A DNA stretch of 64,000 bases from Panulirus ornatus (GCF_036320965.1 NC_092242.1:65006020-65070019), one strand, 5' to 3'. Counted from the stretch's first letter, positions 36,334 through 49,085 are shown. The notes: generated by a model not told the origin, from the letters alone. Numbers and translations are program-made.

Positions 36334-38589
36334 ATCATCTGAATCCTCCCAATAATGAATCATCAACAGATTTACACTTACCTACTGATAACATTTTCAA
36401 AATCAACATTATCACTGGCCAAAATAAAACTTTCTCGCCATTTCTTGTCTACCTGTGTCTTGCCTTAGCTGCCATAACCCTAGCAGGAATCTTCCAAGTC
36501 GATTCCTTCCTGTTCTGAAGCACCTAAACTACCATAACCGTCCAAGCTGCAGTTTTCTAACTCCATCATTCAACCGGGAGGTAGTAATCATACATAGGAA
36601 AGCGTGCAAGGGCTGCATACATTCTGCATCTTAAAGAAAAAAAAAAAGAAGCATATACACCACATCCATGTAAAGTGCACACGTGAACGTCAAGACCGAC
36701 TATTCTACCCTTGACTGACTACCTACTACAATCTCAAGGACGGGCAAACGCTGTGTTCAGGTGGAATTCCCACCCCCCCATCCCCCCAAAAAACTCATAG
36801 TGCCGCAGCGACCTTTAACTTCACTCGTTCAAGTCCACATCCTTATTCAACCTTGCAACATCAGAAAACATGATCACCACAAAATCCAACATAACCCATC
36901 CCTGTATCACTTGCCGTCCAGTGCAGAATCTCGCTGTCGTGCAAAAGTCAACAGGGACCATCCTTGGGAGTATTTCAAAAGACTATATGGAGAATATGAA
37001 CTCCAAATCATGACACATTACGCGATAATTACCGAAATACAAAAACATCTATAATGGACTACCCTCAGATGTCTTAATTACTCAAGACTGTATACCATAT
37101 ACCGCTGGAAAGTGGTAAATGGAGTGTCGAAAGAGAACATACACAGTATCTACATTAGTTTCTGTCCAGTGAAACCCATGAAATGAAACGAACATTATTT
37201 TGCTGACTGTAATAAGGTATTCTGTACGGATGTTTCAAAGTTACTTTACTACTGTTCTTCGACAAACAACTTGCAAGAATTTTTTTTTATTAAGTCCAAG
37301 CACAACGACTAAAACTCTGTATGGAACTCACATGCGTACCATGTACTTGATTGATATGCGACATTCAAGCCCAAGATTAGAGAGGTGGTGTGTGGAGGCA
37401 AAAAGTTCTAAAGAAACGCCCTAAAGCGCTCCATTTCTATTGGACTGTATGACAAGTGAATTCATAATTCTAATTCTTTAACTAGAAGGGGGAAAAAAAA
37501 AATCCCTACCAACCCAATCTACTAGTATTTCCTGTTTATATACATAGAACTTATGAAGCTCCGCAGTGTTCTGGTCAACAGGTTACGAATTGAAATCTGG
37601 TCATATGTTGCAGCTATACAGCAAGAACCAGCTTTTGTTTCTGTCTTAACAAAAAGCGACCGGGTGCATGTCGTTGGTACTGGGAAACATGTCATATTCA
37701 TGTCCATTCTACTTTATGACTCTCCTGTAAAAATTTCCTTCAGGCATATCAATCCTGGGAGGTGATTTTTCTTTCTACCTGTTATCCGCCCGGCGTGTTG
37801 CCGGAGGGAGTGGAGGGTGGGGAGAGAGAGCCTTTGCTTTCGTATTCTTTTCCTCTACTGCTATTAAGGGGACTGAATTTTATCTTTTAAGTAGTGCTAA
37901 GGCCAGACACCTCCCACTTGGACTTGAGGGGTCTATGTCATCTGTGTATCTATGTAACTTTTTAGTCCGGGATATATCACGGTTAAAGCCGGGAAGGCGT
38001 CGACGACTCAGCACGTCGCCCGAAAACACCACCAAGCTCAGTTGACCGTTAGCTCGAGCTGGTGGTGGCGCGCCGGTGTCTCGCATTCCATGAGCTGTAA
38101 ACGAGAGGCCCACGTGGGGCACCACGTTGTTATTATCTATTTCAAGGGCCTTGTCTAACGATACAAAGACAAGGCGATTTTTTTTTTTTGTGGCAGTGTG
38201 GTTGAAGGGCACACTGCAAGAGAGTAGGTGGAAACAGTTTTCCAAAACAGTTTTGGTTAGGCTGGGTTAAGGATGACGGTTTACTTACGAGTTTGGTTGA
38301 CGATACTGGGTGTGGGTTGATAAAGACGGTTATTTGCAGGATTACAATTCAAATACTAGGTTACTATAAAATTCAATACCTTCTATTACCAAATCCTTTC
38401 CCTTCAATTATTTCAGCATTACTGCACTGAAAGAAATTTTATAAAGTAGACATGTACAGTAGCAACCGACCACTAGGTCCTTTCAATGCTGCCTGTGACA
38501 TTACACCCAAATCAGAGATTTTTGGGAGCTTAAAAAATCAAACCCAAAATCGTACACGAACCTAAATAAACCATCTTTAACTCACCCCG
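36331..38589. other. non-coding stretch
   Basis: A C/A-rich patch lies at 36,770-36,795. Short frames only (for example 37,880-38,245 minus), without domains. Confidence 0.5.
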
Positions 38590-39400
38590 TTTCAACGAAT
38601 ACTTGGTTTTCGTTAAGACAAAATCATCCTCAGCTCCAGCAAGATCCTGCCTGGTTCCGTAATTAAACTGAATTTTGTAAGTGCTTGGACCTGGTTCTCT
38701 AACTGCTCTGACACGATTCTCCATCCCCCGAGTATCCGTTCTTTAACTGACGGACTTGATTCTCTGATACTCGAGTCTGGTTCTCTGGGACTTGGGAAGA
38801 GTTTTACAAGCAATAAACAGCACCTCCAACAACAGCTCTATTCTGGACATGGTTATATATAGTTCTTGACATGGGACCGGCTCAACACATGGGACTAACT
38901 ATTTAAAATATAACTACCTTCCAACACTGGAACACTTTCGAGTATCAAACGGTGTGATGATCAATTCTTAATACTCAACTACTTTTCAGCATGGGACCAT
39001 TTCTGAATATCAATCAGCTCTCAAAATAAGGCCCAGTTCTTAACACATGTACTCGACGTAATACCATCTCTGAATATAAGCTCAGCTGGGGCCTCTTCAG
39101 AAGAGTGAAACAATGAATTCTATAGTGTATTACCTCTGAGCATAGGACCACTTCATGACACGAGAACACTTCAAAATGTGATCATTTCCGAATACATGAT
39201 CGCCTCCAAATACACACAACCGTAATGAAAATGAAACCAGCCTTCAACATGGGACCATCTCTGGACATTCGACCAGCCCTCAACGTCATATCACCCCTTA
39301 TTACGGGACCACTCGTACACACTGGACCAATCTCTGAGTATGGAACCAAGTCGATGCACAAAATGACCATTAACCTCCCTGCTGTAAACAACGTCAAACA
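38590..39400. repeat. highly decayed minisatellite zone
   Basis: First part (38,650-38,800): repeats like CTGGTTCTCT..GACTTG. Second part (38,830-39,380): repeats like CAACATGGGACCATCTCTGA at irregular 25-40-bp spacing, about a dozen recognisable. The decay is too strong to define a clean unit. Confidence 0.5.
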
Positions 39401-39829
39401 AAAGAGTTTGAATACGACTTTTTTTGTTTTCAGGTGCTCAAAAAGAAGAAAAAAAGCAAAGTGTATAAGAGTACTGTCAGAGGAGGGATGAACGCTTGAT
39501 CGAGCTAGCCTAAAGCCTAACTAAAGTTGAACTGAGTTGAACCTGACGCTCCCGCCACAGGGCAACGACTCCAGCTCTCCTTATTTGGAGAGTGTCTTGC
39601 TCCTTTGCTTCTCCTTGCAGCAGTTCCCCGGTGTCCCTACTTTATACCCTTTGTTAAACTGTCATAAGATCTAATATGTCTCAAGAGCACTAGTCTCGAG
39701 TACTTTTTTTCTCCTTCCTTTCGTGAACGAAGAGACAAGAGTAACGAAAAAAAAAAAAATAGACTAAAAATCTCTTATGCTTCAATGAAAAAGATTTTTT
39801 TTTTCACTCCATACAGCCTGTCTTCGCAA

Positions 39830-40330
39830 GGGTACCACTTACCACTGGTGCTTTATCGCATGCCGTAGTCTAACTACTGTTGCAGTATATCCCACACCAT
39901 ATCAAGATACCAATGGTACTGATGCCTGATGGTAAAGTCAAAATAACTATCCTACCGATGGACACCTCATACTACACTAGCTAGCGTACTGATGCATACG
40001 TCCTACTCAACTTGGCTAATGACGGACAGCTCATATTATACTTGATAGTCATACCATTCTAGGATGTCAATGAAGCACCTCACGCTCCATGAGGTTACCG
40101 AGGAAGAATTTCAGACTAGGCTAATTTAGCAAACTAGTCTTTTTTTTTTTTTTCAACACAAGGCTACTTTACCAATACTAAGCTACTGTATATCTACTTT
40201 TGCAGCATGCCACGAACTACTAAGCTACTAATGAAACAAGTCATACTCGAGCATGTCCTGCTTCACCGGGCTTCTTTGGGAGCGTTGTCCTATGTACTCA
40301 TTGAATCAATTAATCACAAACTCCCACAAA
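39830..40330. repeat. possible very decayed tandem repeat
   Basis: Irregular recurrence of CTACTGATG, CATACTACACT and CTAGCTAC-like words. It could be an ancient minisatellite or chance. Confidence 0.3.
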
Positions 40331-42389
40331 ACTACAAGAGCACTCACGCTCTCAGCAGTTACCCTTGAGTATGATGGCCTGGGCTGTGACCTGACCCTTA
40401 ATTAGGTTGAAGTGCTCAAGGATCGTAGCAACGTGCTCAAGCATTTTAGTGACATTTTTAATTCTTTCACATATTTCAAGCATTATGCTCGAGTCATTTT
40501 AAAGGTGTATGAACAACTAGGCATATCCATGACTACAGAAATTAGTCTGTGGCAGTACTATCAGTAAGATATCTTCAAAAATGAAATATAGGAAAAGAGG
40601 TATGGCAATAGATGCATTACATAAGCGAGAGGCCTTTCCTTTTTTCCACAGCAAACCAGCGTCGGACTTATGTAAAATTGCAGCCACCAACAACATGATA
40701 CAACCAATGCAACAACCGTAAACCTTTGTCCAAAGGCTATACCGGTTTTAGGTAAAGGTGAACTCCCAAAACCTAACATTAAGAACTTTACGCCACTGTG
40801 GTCGGAAGTGACATTTAAGGATATGGTCAGAGACATAATGTCAAGAAGAATTACAAGGGCAGTCACAGGCATCATACACTATCCTTCAAGTACTATAAGG
40901 ATACATACAAACAACTGTGAGAACGAAAGCTACAAAGGCATCAAACGAATAAAGCCTAAGGCCTTAGTATTGCAATAATTACGTAAATTCAATTTGTGCT
41001 TTGCTCGTTCAGTATCCGTCCTTTGCATTGCTGCAGAAGCGTGTATGGTTTGGTTCCCTTTAAAGTCATCAAAATAGTGCTGCAGAGAAGGAAAGATGGA
41101 GAAAATCATATGTTATTAAAGATAAACTCTACATATTAATTTTTTAGGGTTTTTATTGAAGCAACTTACCTTTATCCCTGATGCTATGGTTTAAACAAAG
41201 AATAGGACCTTTTCTGTATCACTAGATAGATTATTTCCAATCTCATCTATTCTCAATTCATACGAAACACTATGTTTGCATTCGCTAGCAAAGCCTTTAC
41301 ATCAATCATACTCTTTGTTATACATTCATGGATGCACAAGAAGAGAATCAGTGGCCGATGAAACAACACTATGTTGGCACCCGAAGGATATTACATAAGC
41401 ATCTAAAGTAATTTCCGGACACTTGAGCCGTAGAATCAAGAGAATAATCACAATTCCATTTGACAGATGAAATCATAACCACAATTCCACACATAAGCAA
41501 CATATCTATTCCTTAACCTCTAGTCTTCCTTCGCATCAAAAGTTATATATAATTTGGTTTTCTTTATCGAGTTTTTGTGCTACCTCACAGCTATTCAGCG
41601 CTCTATACATTACATATGTATCATCAAGACCCCAAAGTCTAAACGTTTAGGACTGCTAAGCATCACATAAGTGACTCCAGGTGCAGAGCACTTTAAAATT
41701 ATTTAGAGATATGGTGACTAAAGAATCATATAAACATTTCAATGAATCACTGGAAAAATACAGTCATTAGAGATCGTATGACTGTACCCGTAATGATTAC
41801 ATGCACTACAGTACATACAGTACAGAGTACCTATCAGCAGTAGCGAGGTCAGGGTCAAAATAAATAGCCCTTTATCTTTACACTCTAGCTTATCATCTTA
41901 TCATCCCATACTGTTTCCTCGTGTGAAGCTTAGGCCAAAGTATGATAAAATATCTATAAATGGTCTGGTTATACATTCGTGCATATTAAAGTTCAACCAT
42001 ACTCATGGATAATCCGATTTAATACTAAATATATCTGAAGACATGGGAGACTAAACACATCAGAATATGCAACACATTTACCTGTATGTTCTGGTAGAAG
42101 AATAAAAGGAAATCATGAGAGTTATTCCATGTCTAACACCCTGATAAGCCTCTTGCCAAGTATGCAGTGTCGGTTGCGCGTATCAACGTCTGAAATTCAA
42201 CCGATAAGTCTAGTAATGGATTTCCTTGTTCTTCTACTGATAACAGTAACTTTGCAAGCATTCTTGCAAAGGTTGTGACGACCCCCTAGAAAATTAATGG
42301 GGGAAACATCAGTCGAGCAGCCGTGGTTGGCCATACTGTCGCTGTAAGTATTCTAAAGCGACTTAAAATTCCCCCGTCACAAGGTGGTT
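40331..42389. other. non-coding stretch
   Basis: A hydrophobic minus-strand frame of 104 codons at 40,561-40,875 has no recognisable family. A hairpin TTTGCAAG-CATT-CTTGCAAA lies at 42,251-42,270, just upstream of the transposase remnant. Nothing else was seen. Confidence 0.45.
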
Positions 42390-42945
42390 AGATTAGTACG
42401 AGAGCTTCATACGGATGACACCAGCCAACGAACAGAATTTTGAGCGGATAACGTTGAGACCCGAGATGGTACCAGTATACCAGTATTGCTGTCTGGTACT
42501 GTCTTTGGTGAAGCTTCATTCCATTTAAAACCAACGTTCAGAATTATTCTACGATCATGGAGTGGTGTAGTATTCGTGGAAAAGGTCTTTCGTTAGTCCC
42601 GTTTCGCTTCCTAAATCTTAGTCGTGTTAGCCACCTAGTATAGAGCATCTGAAGAAGTTTCGATCCCTCGCGTGGATAAAATTCTCCTACCGCCCACAGG
42701 AAATCTGTGGTTTCAACAAGATGCAGCTCAACATTTTACAAGCACAGCACGCAAATCGTACAGTAAAATACAACCTATGAGGTGGGTAAAACCCTGTTCC
42801 ACAACAATGGCCTCTTCGTATTCCCGCACACACGCCAATAGATATTTTCTGTGGGAACATCTCACCACGCGATCACGCAATGCTGACGAAGAATACCTAC
42901 GGCAGGAATTCACCAAGAATTTGTGCAAAATAAGTAAATAATATT
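42390..42945 (+). pseudogene. IS630/mariner-type DDE transposase remnant
   Basis: The best block is LLPPTGNLWFQQDAAQHFTS from about 42,684, matching the LWFQQDGAxxHT segment that carries the second catalytic Asp in this superfamily. Downstream, in another frame, QWPLRIPAHTPIDIF corresponds to WPPRSPDLTPCDFFLW, which holds the third acidic position. Upstream, VFGEASFHLK near 42,500 resembles the first-Asp FSDEATFHL block, with the Asp altered. At least one frameshift and several substitutions leave it dead. It would have cut and pasted a DNA transposon; terminal inverted repeats were not identified. Confidence 0.7.
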
Positions 42946-43021
42946 TAGACGAGGTTCAAGTGTATAGGCACGTTTATGGAAAGCAATCTTTTGACTCCTG
43001 AATTTCCATACATGCCAAGTG

Positions 43022-44130
43022 TGTGATTAATTATTTGTCCTGTACTGGAAAGGAGTTATACGCTCGTGGGGCCCCTATCTCTTGAACATGTCTTCCAAGA
43101 GGGATCCTCAACACTCATTTCTACAGCCGCACGCGGCCAAGAATTTCATATACTTGGCCGAGAGAACGGCACATAATATGTGACGTGCGGCCGGCAAGTT
43201 GAAGGTGACCATTATGATTTAATGAACTGCGTATCAGGGAAATAAGAAACATGGTAAGCGAAAGCGAAGGCCCGAGAGGGGGAAAATGATTTTGAATCGT
43301 ATTATGATGTTAAGATATACGTGTCCTGTTATTCTAATAGCTCATTTATTGACCTTATTTAGACATAAAAAGGTTTATGTTGCCATTTATAAAACGCCTC
43401 AAAGTATCAGTTCAATCCTTGTTTTGTATTCATGAATGCACTATATAGTCCTCCATTTCTGATTTTTCATATATCAATCCAACAAAGTGTCTTTAACATG
43501 TTGCTGACATATTGCATGATTACTACGTATGGTAACTGCAACCAATCACTGATTACTCGCTATAACAGATAATAGTAATTCATAAGGTTGCAGACCCCTC
43601 CGTGCTCTACTATCATACATCTTTCTAAAATCATGAATGTCGTCCGTATTTATCACTTCCTCATTCAGTCATTTACTTTAATTTACCACACCTATGTCAT
43701 AAGAGTACTTCTTTATAAAGTTTCTAGGTTGAAAAACATATGAGCTGTGATCAGGTCATCCTTCACTCTTCTCTTCGCTGTGGTGGTCAAAACTATGGCT
43801 TCTAGACATTCACTTCGACTCACTTAAATTTGTTACCATCTTTGCTGCTCTCCTCTGTATCCCTATCAGTTCTTTGTACCTTTTCAATGCGGTAGCTAAC
43901 TTGAGACAGATTATAGTTATGGCTTAATATAGGATAAGAGCTTGCTGAATATTTCATTATCTAAGCACTTGAATGTTATTTCAATATTTGTCAGCTGGCA
44001 CTTTGTCTCCATTGCTACTTTAAAGAGGAACTCTGGAGACATGCTAGGGGCGATATCAACTCCCAAGTCCCTCTCACACAATTTCCAGCAGCTTTTTTCC
44101 TGCGAGACAATATTCATACCGAGGCTTTGG
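43022..44130 (-). pseudogene. CR1-like LINE reverse transcriptase fossil
   Basis: On the minus strand, 44,117-43,917 reads CERDLGVDIAPSMSPEFLFK, then QLTNIEITFKCLDNEIFSKL and LSYIKP, which corresponds to the ERDLGV..S..L....H and FKYLD...F..LY.S.IRP region after the palm of CR1-type enzymes. Farther down, in shifted frames, are traces of EKVQR and of the KRRVKDDLI segment. At 43,022-43,130 lies the CTCGTGGGGCCCC..TCTCTTGAAC block also present at 1,260 and 52,615. Multiple stops make it non-functional. The middle part (43,130-43,590) is not recognisable. Confidence 0.7.
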
Positions 44131-45677
44131 ACCCTTTCAATTAGTTCCTATACTTTTTAACTGCAATGATTAAACCTAACATATTCTAGCTCTGACATTT
44201 ACATAAACAAGATATTAGTACTTGTTACAAACAAAAATGCTCATCTCAAGTATCATGTGTATCAAATACCTAAAATGATGACGTGAACACCAATTATCAA
44301 ATGTCTGCACTTTCAGTGATATATACGAAACAAAATCTTCAGATGAAAGGGAAGTTTAAATATTTCGGTTTACTCATCAATGACTTTCTAGTAGAGAATT
44401 TATGGACTGTCAATTGTCGATTACGATTGAGATGGTATACGATTGTCGCAGACTTTTTTCAAGAATCATCGGTAGTTTCTGCCAAATAATAATTCGATGC
44501 TGTCATGTCTTTATTTAAGACAACCAATGGCAGTCACAAGACTGCCACAAGCAGTTCCAGAATATCAACTGTGACAGGTCTCAGGATTGGCTTTTAGAGT
44601 TTTAATTTCCACTGGCAAAAAGGTTGTTCCAGCCAGTTCAAATCTGGGGTTTCTACATTTTGTTAATGACGGATTTTGGTGGTCAGTGACAGTCTATGGT
44701 TGTTATCGTCTGTCTATGGTTACCAAGAGAAGCTTACGTGTAGCAACAGCTCTTCCACTACATCAGTGGCTACAGTGAACAACTGCTCCAGGATTATAAT
44801 GATCTCTCTTCGATTTTCACCGGCAGTTTATCAAGCAGGCAAAAGCTGTCTTGCGTGCACTTGCCGGCGTCCTGGGTTCTCGAGGTCTTTCAGGGTCAGT
44901 GACAGGCAAGGATGAGCCAGTCTGTCGAGTTCTCCTAAACAGGAATCCTAGCACGGCGCATTGTTTCCTTGTTTTTCTTTTAAGCAGACACTATGCTATT
45001 CCTTAATGTTTTGATATCACAACTGGTTCATGTTACAGAATAGGGGTCGCATTCAAACGATGACTGCTTATTATCCAAGAGAGATTTTCGTTAATTGAGG
45101 AAAACACAGGTGTCAACAGAGTAAGAATAAGTGTTCACGTCAAATACCACAGCGTCAATGATTTTCACTCACCTGAAGTAAACACGGGATAGAGCACGTG
45201 TTCTTTAAAGCCTATATGGTGTCAGGTTGCTGATAATGCGTCTTAACTGGCCTACTATCACAACACAATGAAAATTTAAAGATCCGTACCCATCAGGCAC
45301 ACCCACCAAACGTCACTCACATGGCGTTAGCGTTGGTTGCCTATTCTCACTCGGTACAAGTCGTACGGCATAACAACAAACACTTATAACCAATGTATAG
45401 TTTTTCATCATCTATTACTCATTACTTTATCCTGAAAATACATCTGTACTTATAATTCATTATCTACTTATATATTTGTAACTGTTAACGAAGTAGAACA
45501 AAGTTGAAATACGAATCATACGTTTGGGCGCGCAGGTAAATCATCACCGCAGGCAATGATGGAGTCGGACAAAATACTTCACTAAAATAAGCCTTGTAGC
45601 GCATTACCACAGAGGTCCTCCTGTTAAACACCTGGTCATCAGGGATTTAGATGCCAGGAAGGTACTAACGATAATGA
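44131..45677. other. non-coding stretch
   Basis: Short frames only (44,283-44,915); no domain or splice support. Confidence 0.5.
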
Positions 45678-45905
45678 ATGAATGGGAGGTCGAGCAAGCG
45701 TACATATAACGGGAAACTTCTTTTCCGTTTACGGTTGCCGGAACGCTTCCAGCTACGGCGCATGGCCACAAACGTTTGCCAAAACTGTTCGGACGCCATG
45801 TGGCCAACAGTTGGTTTACCTAAGGATTCATTGTTATGTGCACGATGCTACGAAAAGCACAAAAGAGAGCAGATGGCCAGCGTCAGTGGGGAATCCAGTT
45901 ATTAA
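45678..45905 (+). CDS. small ORF with a zinc-finger-like C-x2-C ... C-x2-C pattern (uncertain)
   Basis: A 75-codon ATG-initiated frame. Its C-terminal half reads MATNVCQNCSDAMWPTVG, then LPKDSLLCARCYEKHKREQM. The spacing C-x2-C-x16-C-x2-C, with a Trp between the pairs and LCxxCYxxH after, recalls treble-clef fingers of the GATA or A20 type, but neither signature fits fully. The N-terminal half is Arg-rich and may be non-coding. No flanking splice sites, promoter or partner exon were found. It could be a lone exon, a retrocopy scrap or chance. Confidence 0.22.
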   Translation: MNGRSSKRTYNGKLLFRLRLPERFQLRRMATNVCQNCSDAMWPTVGLPKDSLLCARCYEKHKREQMASVSGESSY

Positions 45906-47276
45906 AGAACGCATCATTGTACCTACGACCCCGAAAGCCATGTTAATTGCCTTAGGCTACCAATTCTTAACGTAGGACTAGCATTATACTAAGGTTTTCC
46001 TCCAGTTGTAAATCTATATAAATGTGATGAATTTATCTACCTCACAGTCGGATTTAGAAAGGCTTGTCTACAGATATCTTACGGAGAGATATTCATCGTT
46101 TTGACTCCAGACTCTCTCGACCTTGAGAGCATAATACTACAGCACACGCGCGATATGTATGAATTCTAATTTGATGAATTAGCGCGCAATTCCTCTGCGT
46201 GGGAGGGTACTATCCTTAATCAGGACAGTTTTATCTTTGGGTAAGAAGGATTACTTAGAATGTCAGGTCAAAGATCACTACATTACCATCAACTGTCAAA
46301 TCGTCGTTGGGCAAGAGATTAATGTGACCTCACCTCATTCTCTTGAAGTGTTTGAATAAAGTTAACCAGCCTAGTCAATATTTTGGTACTTATGGGCTGG
46401 ACGATTATTGGGTAAATAAAGTTCTAACCTGTATCTGACCTGTTTAATCGCCTTACAATCCACGAACTTATAAGATTTATCGCTAAATACCGCGATGGAT
46501 TTCTATGCAAGTCCAAATATTTCTGGAAATAGTGAATATTCTTTGCTTCTGTCACGCGAACATCTGGATTTAATGAATATTGACTATTAGATGGTCGTAA
46601 AACCCGAAACGCTACCATAGACGTCAAACAGAGAAAGAATTATGTGTCAGATATCTCGGAACCCAAGACCATATTTTCCTCCTGAGAATCCAGCATTTGG
46701 CCTCCAAAGCAAGCACTGAAATTATCCACAGACTCACGCAATCCCGCGCTCATATAATCATAATTCTAATCACAATTTATCAAAAGCCTCACCGATATGA
46801 ACAAGCAGGTCTGATACCCACCTTGGCACCTTCCAAAGATAGCGCTGCACTGTGGTCAATTGGTGCGATTTCTGGGCGATGTGATCGACCGACCAGCAGT
46901 TTGTTTACGTCTTCCGGGTATGTGGCGTCACCTTTGTTGACATCCGTGTCATGCATCAACAACGTTTTCAGAATCGTTTGATAATGTATAAGAAACACGT
47001 CTTACAATAGAAACTATGAAAATACGTGTTATTATTTTATTTGCACTGACTTGATTGTAACGATATCTGGCTTAATGACCATTCAACAATCAATAGTCAT
47101 TACAACAACATACACGCAACACATTAAGAAAATCGTGACTCATTCCTTTAACAGATGAACTACAGTGAACTGATATCCATAGCCTGTTCACACACTTTCA
47201 TTTCATAGATGTTAGAAGCAGCTAACTGAAAAATCTATGATAACAGATCGTAAAGGAATATTCTGATGACGTACAG
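45906..47276. other. non-coding stretch
   Basis: No supportable gene or repeat. Confidence 0.5.
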
Positions 47277-47328
47277 AATTTTTTTTATTTTTTATTATAC
47301 TTTGTCGCTGTCTCCCGCGTTTGCGAAA
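47277..47328 (-). mobile_element. R1 tail fragment (copy E)
   Basis: A T run followed by ATACTTTGTCGCTGTCTCCC and GCGTTTGCGA: the last 45-50 bp of R1, in minus orientation, stopping in the middle of the tail hairpin. Confidence 0.8.
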
Positions 47329-47379
47329 CAACTGTATAATAAAAACAGCTGTGTGGGAGACGCAAGACTAATGCTACTG

Positions 47380-47991
47380 AAACTAAAAGCAACCGTAAAT
47401 CATAGGAAAGCTTTAAGGCAATCAAGGTTAATAGTAAACTCAACTAAGAACAGGAGTAAACTCAGTCAAGGTCGGCAATGAACAAATTTAGCGGCAAAGT
47501 GAAAGTAGCCAAGGTCAGTAGTGAACACAGCCAGGGTTGGCAGTGAACCCAGCCAGAGCCAAACGTGACCGTAGGAAATCAGCAATGAAAGCAACCAAAA
47601 TCAACAGTGAACGCAGCCAGGGTCATCAGTGAAAGTACCCAAATTCAGCAGTGAACGGAGATAGGAGCAGATGTATAAGTAGATCAAGCCAGCACAGATT
47701 ACAGACAAAGAGAGCACTGAACTCAATCGAGACCAGAAGTGAACACATCCACGGGCGACACTGAACGCAGCTAATGACAAGAATGAACAGAGTCGCGGTT
47801 AGCAATGATCGGAACCGGTGAGCACTGCTCGAGACACAAGATGAAAAATGTCAGAGATAATAGTGAACGTCGTCAGGTTACCATTGAACACGTTCAAGTG
47901 CACAAATGAACGTCGTAAGCAAAACCTGTGAACGCTGACAAAAATACCAGTGAATACAGACAAGGACAATAATGAACAGATATCACTGAAA

Positions 47992-47995
<4 letters not shown>
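47380..47995. repeat. degenerate minisatellite of CAG(C/T)GAACnCAGCC units
   Basis: Units of about 20-30 bp resembling AGCCAGGGTCAGCAGTGAAC recur more than twenty times with heavy divergence, ending at an (AT)n tract. Clearest at 47,510-47,660. Confidence 0.75.
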
Positions 47996-48053
<58 letters not shown>

Positions 48054-48231
48054 TGGATTGAAGCAAGGCATGTGAAGCGTCTGGGGTAAACCATGGAAAG
48101 CTGTGTAGGTATGTATATTTGCGTGTGTGGACGTGTGTATGTACATGTGTATGGGGGGGGGGGGGGTTGGGCCATTTCTTTCGTCTGTTTCCTTGCGCTA
48201 CCTCGCAAACGCGGGAGACAGCGACAAAGTA

Positions 48232-48298
<67 letters not shown>
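47996..48298 (+). mobile_element. R1 copy C, tail only, between two (AT)n tracts
   Basis: The body is 48,052-48,250. It begins at GGATTGAAGCAAGGCATGTG, so only about the last 190 bp of R1 are present, including the G run, tail hairpin and A run. (AT)n flanks at 47,996-48,051 and 48,250-48,298. It has the same internal 3' UTR deletion as copies A and B. Confidence 0.9.
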
Positions 48299-48301
<3 letters not shown>

Positions 48302-49085
48302 TTTTATTTATATTTTGCTTTGTCGCTGTCTCCCGCGTTTGCGAGGTAGCGCAAGGAAACAGACGAAAGAAATGGCCCAACCCACCCCCATACACATGTA
48401 TATACACACACGTCCACACACGCAAATATACATACCTATACACCTCAATGTACACATATATATACACACACAGACACATACATATACACCCATGCACAAA
48501 ATTCACACTGTCTGCCTTTATTCATTCCCATCGCCACCTCGCCACACATGGAATACCATCCCCCTCCCCCCACATGTGTGCGGGGTAGCGCTAGGAAAAG
48601 ACAACAAAGGCCTCATTCGTTCACACTCAGTCTCTAGCTGTCATGCAATAATGCCCGAAACCACAGCTCCCTTTCCACATCCAGGCCCCACACAGCTTTC
48701 CATGGTTTACCCCAGACGCTTCACATGCCCTGATTCAAACCACTGACAGCACGTCAACCCCGGTATACCACATCGATCCAATTCACTCTTATTCCTTGCC
48801 CGCCTTTCACCCTCTTGCATGTTCAGGCCCCGATCACTCAAAATCTTTTTCAGTCCATCTTTCCACCTCCAATTTGGTCTCCTACTTCTCCTCGTTCCCT
48901 CCACCTCCGACACATATATCCTCTTGGTCAATCTTTCCTCACTCATTCTCTCCATGTGCCCAAACCATTTCAAAACACCCTCTTCTGCTCTCTCAACCAC
49001 GCTCTTTTTATTTCCACACATCTCTCTTACCCTTACATTACTTACTCGATCAAACCACCTTACACCACACATTGTCCTCAAACAT
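48299..49085 (-). mobile_element. R1 copy D, long 3' UTR form, inverted
   Basis: In minus orientation and tail to tail with copy C. It carries the RT C-terminus (49,081-48,770) and a 3' UTR roughly 300 bp longer than in copies A-C: sequence between about 48,455 and 48,700 is absent from those copies. The body starts at the equivalent of copy A position about 288. An internal GGGGTAGCGCTAGGAAAAGA at 48,582-48,600 resembles the terminal tail core. Confidence 0.88.
48707..49081 (-). pseudogene. R1 copy D reverse transcriptase fragment
   Basis: Opens at MRTMCGVRWFDRVSN and continues through VLKWFGHMERM and RSRRPNWRWKDGLKKI, matching the last 110 residues of copy A. At the end NKSELDR replaces NRVNWSD, owing to an inserted base in the RNRVNW region, and the frame then runs on past the normal stop. 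The 5' truncation and frameshift make it inactive. Confidence 0.85.

Noticed and set aside
40561..40875. 104-codon hydrophobic minus-strand frame
   Set aside because: No family resemblance, no splice or promoter support, and the AT-rich antisense context makes hydrophobic frames common.
44630..44650. B-box-like AGTTCAAATCTGGG suggesting a tRNA or SINE
   Set aside because: No A box, no cloverleaf and no terminator at suitable distance.
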